Assembly (NCBI RefSeq): GCF_031312595.1
Contig: NZ_CP133592.1
Span: 2,108,001 to 2,172,000 of the forward strand
Direction: 5' to 3'
Length of the DNA: 64,000 nt
From: Methanolobus sediminis
GTDB lineage: Archaea > Halobacteriota > Methanosarcinia > Methanosarcinales > Methanosarcinaceae
Part shown: positions 58,405-64,000 of the stretch, in pieces
How positions within the stretch are numbered: position 1 is the first letter of the stretch
Layout of the letters: each line of letters starts with the position of its first letter
Notes under the pieces: generated by a model
Database searches by the model: none
Seen by the model: only the letters and a program-made list of their open reading frames with translations
Told to the model about the DNA's origin: nothing
Program-made: the position numbers and the translations under genes

Positions 58405-58627
58405 AACCTAATCGATTAAGATTTCCATTTCATTTTTCTTTTAATTCTTCTTTTTATTCCTTCCTATCAGAAATTTCTGTTCAATCCGAATAGTTGTTTT
58501 TATATCTGATTTTAGAATTTCAGGTCAGTAGTGCCATCTGCCTCAGTCCGGCTATGAAAGGAAATGGCTATAAGCAATGTATTAGTTATTGTAGCCAAAT
58601 CAAGTATGAAACTTATAAGGTGAATAA

Positions 58628-60061
58628 ATGGCAGAGCAAGAAAAAGATGCTGCACTTCCTTCTAAAGAGAATTTCAGTGAATGGTATAACGATCTGCTCT
58701 TAAAGGGCGAGATCATGGATGTACGTTATCCTGTAAAGGGACTTTATGTATGGTTCCCATTCGGATTCAACATCAGAAGAAATGTTTATGATATCATGCG
58801 CAGGCTGCTTGACAAAGATCATCAGGAAACAATGTTCCCACTCCTTATTCCTGAAAATGAGTTCATGAAAGAAGCAGAGCACATCAAAGGATTTGAAGAT
58901 GAGGTTTATTGGGTAACACATGGTGGTCTGACTCCGCTTGATGTGAAGCTTGCACTCCGTCCAACCAGTGAGACTGCAATCTATCCAATGTACAAGCTCT
59001 GGATCAGGTCACATGCAGACCTGCCACTTAAGCTCTACCAGATAGTCAACACCTTCAGGTATGAGACAAAACACACACGTCCTCTTATCAGGCTCCGTGA
59101 GATCACTTCATTTAAAGAGGCTCACACAGTCCATGCTACATGGGACGATGCGGCAGCACAGGTCGATGAAGCTATCAGAATATATACTGAGTTCTATCGT
59201 CAGCTTGCTGTACCTGTACTTGCATCCAAAAGGCCTGACTGGGATAAATTCCCTGGTGCAGATTATACAATTGCAACCGATGCACTGATGCCTGACGGAA
59301 AGACTCTCCAGGTAGGTACTGCCCACCACCTTGGTGACAATTTCGCAAAAACTTTTGATATTACTTATGAAGACGCTGAAGGCGAACAGGTCTATGCTCA
59401 TCAGACTTGTTATGGAGTTTCCGAGCGTTCCATAGCTGCTCTTATTTCCATGCACGGAGATGACAAGGGTCTTGTGCTTCCGCCAGCAATTGCTCCTGTT
59501 CAGGTTGTCATTATTCCTATCATTTTCAAGAAAGCCGAAGGCGTACTTGAAGCATGTGAAGAGTTAATGAGTAAACTCGAGGCAGTGGGAATTCGCGTCA
59601 AAATGGATGCAAGTGACGACCGTCCGGGTGCCAAGTATTACAAGTGGGAAATGAAAGGTGTGCCTGTAAGACTTGAACTTGGTCCAAGGGATCTCCAGAA
59701 CAATGCGGCTATGCTTGCACGTCGTGATACCGGGGAGAAACAGCAGTTTTCTCTGGATACAATTGTTGATGATGTGTCTTCAATGCTTGATGATATTCAT
59801 GATTCACTTTATGAAAAGGCAAAGGAAAGTGTCTATTCACGTGTCTTTGACTGTGATGACCTTGATGGTGTCAAAGAGAATCTTCCAAAAGGTATTGCAA
59901 AGATCTTCTGGTGTGGCAACAAGGAATGTGGCCTGAAACTGGAAGATGAGATTGGTGCAGGAATACTTGGAATACCAACTGATCAGGAAGAGTGTAAGGG
60001 CAAGTGTCCTGTATGTGGCGCAGATGCCAGCACCAAGGTGTATGTTGCAAGGACATACTGA
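58628..60061 (+). CDS. proS: Prolyl-tRNA synthetase (archaeal/eukaryotic type)
   Basis: 477 residues. Class II synthetase. [48 protein letters not shown] (motif 2 area), [37 protein letters not shown] (motif 3), and a C-terminal anticodon domain followed by a zinc-binding part ([16 protein letters not shown]) typical of archaeal ProRS. No insertion domain for editing is present. The gene is 53 bp before cobT. Confidence 0.97.
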   Translation: MAEQEKDAALPSKENFSEWYNDLLLKGEIMDVRYPVKGLYVWFPFGFNIRRNVYDIMRRLLDKDHQETMFPLLIPENEFMKEAEHIKGFEDEVYWVTHGGLTPLDVKLALRPTSETAIYPMYKLWIRSHADLPLKLYQIVNTFRYETKHTRPLIRLREITSFKEAHTVHATWDDAAAQVDEAIRIYTEFYRQLAVPVLASKRPDWDKFPGADYTIATDALMPDGKTLQVGTAHHLGDNFAKTFDITYEDAEGEQVYAHQTCYGVSERSIAALISMHGDDKGLVLPPAIAPVQVVIIPIIFKKAEGVLEACEELMSKLEAVGIRVKMDASDDRPGAKYYKWEMKGVPVRLELGPRDLQNNAAMLARRDTGEKQQFSLDTIVDDVSSMLDDIHDSLYEKAKESVYSRVFDCDDLDGVKENLPKGIAKIFWCGNKECGLKLEDEIGAGILGIPTDQEECKGKCPVCGADASTKVYVARTY

Positions 60062-60114
60062 GTTTGTCAGGAAAAAGTCATATACTCCCTGTAAAATACA
60101 TCTAGGCGATTGGT

Positions 60115-61191
60115 ATGGATACGTTATCACCTGAAAAAGTCCGGTTACCTGAAAAACCGTTATTCGTCTGTGTCCTTGGAAATACGGAGACTGCATATAT
60201 CGAAGGTCTTTCCGCAGCAGGAAAGACTGCAAAACTGACAGACTATACGCCTGCCGGTGATGCAGAGGTTCTTGAGACAGGAACTATTATTGATATTCCT
60301 ATCTTACCTATGACACCTCCATATGACACACCTACACCTGCACTCATCACACGTGCAGCACTTTCGATAACAGGTGTGCCTCATATATTTGTGAATTCAG
60401 GTCTGAAGGTGCTTCCGGCTAAACAGGTTCCTCTTGTAGATATCGGAGGGAAGCCAGGTGGTGACATCAGAAAGCCGGTTGCTGTGCACAATGTACAGGA
60501 AGCTTTTGATAACGCTTTCAAGCTTGGAGAGAAGCTTGCAAAGGAACATGACTTCATCATGATCGGTGAAAGTATCCCTGCGGGAACAACCACTGCAAAT
60601 GCATTATTGCAGGCACTTGGTTATGATGGGAACGTTAGCAGCAGTTCCGATGCAAATCCTCTGACACTTAAAAAAGAGGTTGTGAGGGATGCTTTGGTCT
60701 CATCAGGAATCACTTTTGGTTCTCTGAGTGATGATCCTCTTAAGGCAATAGCTTCCGTAGGTGATCCTATGATGGTTGCAGTTGCAGGAATTACTGCAGG
60801 ACTTGGTGACACACCTGTGGTCCTTGCAGGCGGCACTCAGATGGCATCGATATTCGCTGCCATTAAACACATGGGATATCCTACTGACAACGTAAAGATA
60901 GTAACTACAAGTTATGTGGTTCGTGATGAAACTGCCAACTTTGTGGAACTGGTAACTGAGATTGGTGCAGATTATGAAGGAGCAGATCCTGAATTTGGAA
61001 AGTCTTCATTCAAAGGTCTGCAGCAATATGAGGTAGGTTTTGTGAAAGAAGGTGTAGGTGCAGGTGGCGCTATTTACCTCACGGCCATGTATGGATATTC
61101 AATGGAAGAGTTACGCTCAAAGATCGAGCAACTCTGTGATGAGCTGTGCAAATTCGGGGATCTCGCCCGGGTTGCCGGTGAAGATATATAA
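60115..61191 (+). CDS. CobT-like NaMN phosphoribosyltransferase (archaeal)
   Basis: 358 residues. It resembles the archaeal family related to nicotinate-nucleotide:dimethylbenzimidazole phosphoribosyltransferase, which activates the lower base of cobamides. Visible: GGKPGGDIRKPVAVHNVQEAF, IGESIPAGTTTANALLQALGYDG, VAVAGITAGLGDTPVVLAGGTQMA and VGAGGAIYLTAMYG. In a methanogen it would prepare the alpha-ribazole part of its cobamide for methyl transfer. It follows proS by 53 bp, perhaps cotranscribed. The call is at family level. Confidence 0.85.
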   Translation: MDTLSPEKVRLPEKPLFVCVLGNTETAYIEGLSAAGKTAKLTDYTPAGDAEVLETGTIIDIPILPMTPPYDTPTPALITRAALSITGVPHIFVNSGLKVLPAKQVPLVDIGGKPGGDIRKPVAVHNVQEAFDNAFKLGEKLAKEHDFIMIGESIPAGTTTANALLQALGYDGNVSSSSDANPLTLKKEVVRDALVSSGITFGSLSDDPLKAIASVGDPMMVAVAGITAGLGDTPVVLAGGTQMASIFAAIKHMGYPTDNVKIVTTSYVVRDETANFVELVTEIGADYEGADPEFGKSSFKGLQQYEVGFVKEGVGAGGAIYLTAMYGYSMEELRSKIEQLCDELCKFGDLARVAGEDI

Positions 61192-61210
61192 GCGTAGGCG
61201 TGTAGTACCG

Positions 61211-61220
61211 CTAAATATAT
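61211..61220 (+). promoter_or_regulatory. Probable TATA box for tRNA-Trp
   Basis: CTAAATATAT lies about 40 bp before the mature 5' end of tRNA-Trp, a position that leaves a short 5' leader for RNase P to remove. Confidence 0.4.
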
Positions 61221-61260
61221 CTTTGATAAGATGTATTCAGGGGATACTACCCGAATTTAT

Positions 61261-61456
61261 GGGGTTGTGGCCTAGCCCGGCATGGCGATGGGCTCCAGCG
61301 GATAAATGATGAACAACGGGTCTACTGAGACTAACCCGACGGGGTTGGTTTGTGAGGAACCGTTGGAGCACTGATATGTGCTCATGAGAACTATAGCTGT
61401 TTTTTCAGCTGTTCGGAGAGACCCGTCGATCGTGAGTTCGAATCTCACCAACCCCA
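61261..61456 (+). tRNA. tRNA-Trp (CCA) with a 122-nt intron
   Basis: Exon 1 is 61261-61298, the intron 61299-61420 and exon 2 61421-61456, 74 nt mature. The acceptor GGGGTTG pairs with CAACCCC, discriminator A; the D stem is GCC/GGC, the anticodon stem ATGGG/CCCGT (one G-U) and the T stem GTGAG/CTCAC. Anticodon loop C32 U33 C34 C35 A36 G37 then A38 after splicing. The splice sites fit a bulge-helix-bulge: CTCC pairs with GGAG, with 3-nt bulges AGC and AGA, giving the canonical cut after position 37. The intron is a guide RNA, listed separately. Confidence 0.96.
61299..61420 (+). ncRNA. Intronic box C/D guide RNA for tRNA-Trp
   Basis: The intron holds box C ATGATGA (61306-61312), D' CTGA (61325-61328), C' GTGAGGA (61352-61358) and D CTGA (61371-61374). 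The D' guide ACGGGTCT pairs with AGACCCGT of the tRNA and its fifth nucleotide faces C39. The D guide CCGTTGGAGC pairs with GCTCCAGCGG around the anticodon and its fifth nucleotide faces C34. This is the same design as the Haloferax volcanii tRNA-Trp intron, which directs 2'-O-methylation of residues 34 and 39. A GCTG..CAGC hairpin fills the 3' part. Confidence 0.9.
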
Positions 61457-61658
61457 TCTATTTTCTTGATTTAGTTGTCCTAAAACAGGGCGAGTAACTC
61501 TTTCTATGCCTAAACTATATATGTAGATAGAACTATATAATTAATAGTAAAATTTAAAATAATTTTACTTATATAATACAACAAGATGGGACAATTACCA
61601 TTAAATTTATATTGCAATGTATTTATTTAATTTACGTGTAAAAAGGAGCCTATGATTC

Positions 61659-62420
61659 ATGCACTACAGGGATAAAGTACTCATTGTTGACGACGAGCAG
61701 GCTATAGTAGAGCTAATGGGACTTTACCTTAAATCAGATTATGATGTTATTCCTGCATATAGCGGGCAGGAAGCGCTGGATAAGGTCAAAACCGAAAAGC
61801 CGGATATTATTCTGCTTGATGTGATGATGCCTGATATGAATGGGTATGAGGTATGCAGGGTTTTAAAGACGTCAGTGGAGACACAATTCCTGCCAGTGGT
61901 GATGGTTACTGCACTGTCTGGCAAGGATGACCGTATAAAAGGTATTGAGGTTGGTGCGGATGAGTTCCTCGGAAAACCTGTAAACCGTCTTGAGCTTGTG
62001 ACAAGGGTAAAATCTCTCCTGCGTATAAAGCACCTTCAGGATAAGATTCTTGCAGAGAGGAACGAGGCAATGAATTATCTTGATATTGCAGGTTTTGTTG
62101 TTTTTGTACTTGACAGTGATATGAAGATCAATCTTGTGAACCGTAAAGGTAACGAAGTATTGGGTTACAATGAGTTCGAACTTATTGGCCATGATTTCAT
62201 TAAATTCCTTGTACCGGAAGGAAAAGGTTCCGAACTTCGGGATGAGTTTACTGAAATTATTTCCGGTGAATCCGAACCACAGGAATTTGCCGAGCACGTT
62301 GTCCTTGCAAAAGATGGAAAAGAAATCCCTATGCGCTGGTATGATGTTGTCCTGATGGATAACGATGGTAAAATTACCGGTATCCTGCGTTCAGGGGAAG
62401 ATCTGAGTAAATTTGAGTAA
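61659..62420 (+). CDS. Response-regulator receiver with a PAS domain, no output domain
   Basis: 253 residues. A receiver domain (1-120) has the acidic pair D11/D12, phospho-acceptor D54 in ILLDVMMPD, T84 and K106 (GKPVN). A PAS domain follows at about 135-250 (DIAGFVVFVLDSDMKINLVNRKGNEVLGYNEFELIG). The frame ends there, with no kinase, HTH or GGDEF output. Similar short receiver-PAS proteins are frequent in Methanosarcinaceae. Its kinase partner is not adjacent; the kinase at 5544 is one candidate only by being unpaired. Confidence 0.9.
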   Translation: MHYRDKVLIVDDEQAIVELMGLYLKSDYDVIPAYSGQEALDKVKTEKPDIILLDVMMPDMNGYEVCRVLKTSVETQFLPVVMVTALSGKDDRIKGIEVGADEFLGKPVNRLELVTRVKSLLRIKHLQDKILAERNEAMNYLDIAGFVVFVLDSDMKINLVNRKGNEVLGYNEFELIGHDFIKFLVPEGKGSELRDEFTEIISGESEPQEFAEHVVLAKDGKEIPMRWYDVVLMDNDGKITGILRSGEDLSKFE

Positions 62421-62454
62421 TTGAAATGAGTAATTAGAATCCTGAGCTTTTTAT

Positions 62455-62763
62455 TTAAACGTTTATCATCTCGCACTCGGTGTTTTTCCGGTCTCCTTCT
62501 CTTTTGAACAGGTTTCTTGTCATGCAGCACATCCATCTTTTGTGCAGGACGAAATGAAGACCAGTAAGTAATGTAAGCAGTATGGCTGATCTGTTGTGAA
62601 TAAGTGTCCATGTTACTTTGGTAATGCCTATAAATTCCTGATATCTTCCCTGTCGTACTCCTGAAGGGATGACAAGGTATAATACAAAACCTGTAATGGC
62701 AACTACAATGAATAATACAGCCAGCAAGATGTCGACATAGTAGTTCAGTTTTGATATGTTCAT
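62455..62763 (-). CDS. DUF4405-type membrane protein, 102 aa
   Basis: Two main hydrophobic helices (about 11-33 and 58-76) in LNYYVDILLAVLFIVVAITG and RSAILLTLLTGLHFVLH, with a loop containing GRYQEFIGITKVTWTLIHN. The His in the IHN and HFVLHKRW elements resemble heme- or quinone-binding His of the DUF4405/cytochrome b561-like small proteins. Start ATG 62763 has GAGGAAAAAG before it; the upstream 62808 start is less likely. Role unknown. Confidence 0.78.
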   Translation of the reverse strand: MNISKLNYYVDILLAVLFIVVAITGFVLYLVIPSGVRQGRYQEFIGITKVTWTLIHNRSAILLTLLTGLHFVLHKRWMCCMTRNLFKREGDRKNTECEMINV

Positions 62764-62993
62764 CTTTTTCCTCTGGGAATTGTCTTTACTAAAATACCAT
62801 GTCAACATTATATAAATTTACATTTCTCTGCTGGTAATTTGCATTTTTATCTCTGAATTGTGCAAAGGTTTAAATTCAATTGGGTTAAGTAGTAGTCCTG
62901 TTTCATTGTCGGGATTAGTCCCGTGGGAATGTAGCTTTTGTAATTTTCAAAAGTTGAACCGTGAAACTAGAAATGAAACTTAGGTGAACTAAT

Positions 62994-63584
62994 TTGTCAA
63001 AATCATTTTATTCATACGTAAGAGACGCATGGAAAGACCCGGACAACACATATGTCCGTGAGCTTAGATGGGAAAGACTTCAGGAATGGAGAAGAGAAGG
63101 ATCTGTAACAAAGATCAGGCGTCCAACTCGTATTGACCGTGCCCGCTCCCTTGGATACAAGGCAAAGCAGGGTATCGTTGTAGCTCGTGTAAAGGTACGC
63201 AGAGGAGGTCTTAGAAAGTCCAGATACATCCGTGGAAGACGTACACAGCGCATGGGTAAGAACAAGATCACTGGTGGAATGAGCATTCAGAGAATCGCTG
63301 AACAGCGTGCTGACAGGAAATTCCCTAACATGGAAGTTCTCAACTCATACTGGGTAGGCGACGACGGTAAATCCAAGTGGTACGAGGTTATCCTTGTAGA
63401 CCCAAGCCACCCTGTAATCAAGAGTGACAAGAACCTCAACTGGATCTGTGACAACACCCACAAGGGACGTGCACACCGCGGTAAGACCAGCGCAGGCCGC
63501 AAGGGCAGAGGTATGATGACCCGTGGAACCGGTACTGAAAAGACCAGGCCAAGCCTGAGATCCAACCTCAACAGGGGCAAGTGA
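62994..63584 (+). CDS. rpl15e: Ribosomal protein eL15 (L15e)
   Basis: 196 residues, usual for archaea. It begins [15 protein letters not shown], then [39 protein letters not shown] and a basic C-terminus [18 protein letters not shown]. It belongs to the large subunit near the peptidyl-transferase core. TTG start with AGGTGAAC upstream. Its stop overlaps the GTG of the next gene (GTGA), as in many Euryarchaeota where these two are paired. Confidence 0.97.
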   Translation: MSKSFYSYVRDAWKDPDNTYVRELRWERLQEWRREGSVTKIRRPTRIDRARSLGYKAKQGIVVARVKVRRGGLRKSRYIRGRRTQRMGKNKITGGMSIQRIAEQRADRKFPNMEVLNSYWVGDDGKSKWYEVILVDPSHPVIKSDKNLNWICDNTHKGRAHRGKTSAGRKGRGMMTRGTGTEKTRPSLRSNLNRGK

Positions 63585-64000
63585 TCCACTATATTAACTT
63601 GCGCGTGATCGCGCACTCTACTGAGGATCTTTCCAGGGTACGTGGTGCCCTGGACTTCTTTTTACGGAATGCCACCGGCATGTCCGACGATGATGTTACC
63701 GATGAACTTGTAGACGTAACTGATATTGAAGGTCACTATGGTAATCCGTCTGTGATGCTCAGTTCGCAGATCTCACGCAAATCGGATTCTGTAAAACTTG
63801 CCAGGTTTATCAGGGAAAACATGAGCCCTGAAGATGTAGAAGACCTGCGCAGTGAAATGCCTGACAGGCTAGATGATGACCAGTTATTCCATATGAGGTT
63901 TGACAAACAGGCAGCTTTCCTAGGGAAACTGGTGCTTAGTTCGTCATCCGATGCCATTACTGTCAAAGTAAAAATAGCCACTTATCCGAAGAACCGTCTT
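63581..64000 (+). CDS. Exosome-associated RNA-binding protein (COG1325/PF01877 type), 3' end cut
   Basis: The GTG at 63581 overlaps the rpl15e TGA by 4 bp and has AGGGG upstream; 140 codons are visible and the frame runs off the window edge. The protein begins [23 protein letters not shown] and contains [12 protein letters not shown] and [16 protein letters not shown], the RNA-binding domain family predicted to associate with the archaeal exosome and consistently paired with rpl15e. Family members are about 140-150 residues, so only a few codons are missing. Confidence 0.88.
   Translation, partial: MIHYINLRVIAHSTEDLSRVRGALDFFLRNATGMSDDDVTDELVDVTDIEGHYGNPSVMLSSQISRKSDSVKLARFIRENMSPEDVEDLRSEMPDRLDDDQLFHMRFDKQAAFLGKLVLSSSSDAITVKVKIATYPKNRL

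Noticed and set aside
1-64000. CRISPR array
   Set aside because: No regularly spaced repeats of 24-37 bp were seen, and there is no cas gene.

Overview
The window comes from a methylotrophic methanogen of the Methanosarcinaceae (Euryarchaeota), most like Methanolobus or Methanococcoides. The placement rests on a methanogenesis-marker protein, methanogen-type seryl-tRNA synthetase, archaeal aminoacyl-tRNA synthetases (Glu, Val, Pro, His), ribosomal proteins eS1, uS15 and eL15, Hel308, a GAN/RecJ-like DHH protein with Pcc1, archaeal SepF, AhbC of the alternative heme pathway, the lineage families DUF2193, DUF1699 and DUF5611, and a tRNA-Trp whose intron carries a box C/D guide RNA. The genus is inference.

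Layout. 1-3300: core genes (methanogenesis marker 2, a radical SAM protein, DUF5611, DUF98/chorismate-lyase-like, tRNA-Thr). 3300-13060: an AT-rich accessory region that starts at a broken tRNA-Leu(UAG). It holds decayed genes (a FilR1-type regulator, the tail of a DUF4143-type ATPase), two same-orientation copies of an insertion-sequence-like end, a GC-rich patch of unknown origin, an acyltransferase, a large Cache-PAS histidine kinase, a small Cys-cluster membrane protein and an S-layer/CARDB surface protein. 13060-18340: small proteins, a tail-anchored TPR protein, an SLC13/ArsB-type permease, and an FAH-family hydrolase coupled to a winged-helix protein. 18500-29300: GltX, DUF523/DUF1722, eS1, ThiM-ThiE, an oxidoreductase, SerRS, PanE and a type-4 uracil-DNA glycosylase.

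29300-38650 is one long minus-strand block: hisS, a structured 260-nt gap, rpsO, a four-gene UDP-GlcNAc module (a GlmU-like paralogue, glmS, glmM, glmU), recJ/GAN and pcc1. The module makes UDP-GlcNAc for glycoconjugates; its two GlmU-like proteins differ in the acetyltransferase catalytic residues. 38880-48610: a lipoprotein, TrpB2, MscS, DUF2193, aquaporin, Hel308, HisD, DUF1699. 48840-51750: the cobA-hemD-ahbC tetrapyrrole set, running from uroporphyrinogen III toward siroheme and archaeal heme. 51760-53310: a minus-strand oxygen-defence group (DsrE-like protein, ferritin, superoxide reductase). 53900-64000: ValRS, a PUA protein, SepF-ZPR1, ProRS, CobT-like, tRNA-Trp, a receiver-PAS protein, DUF4405, and eL15 overlapping an exosome-associated RNA-binding protein cut by the window edge.

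No CRISPR array, rRNA, intact transposase, integrase or replication origin was seen. The observations most worth follow-up are the structured leader before rpsO, the diverged GlmU pair inside an otherwise ancestral rpsO-recJ-pcc1 cluster, the tRNA-Trp intron guide RNA, and the layered gene decay beside the broken tRNA-Leu.
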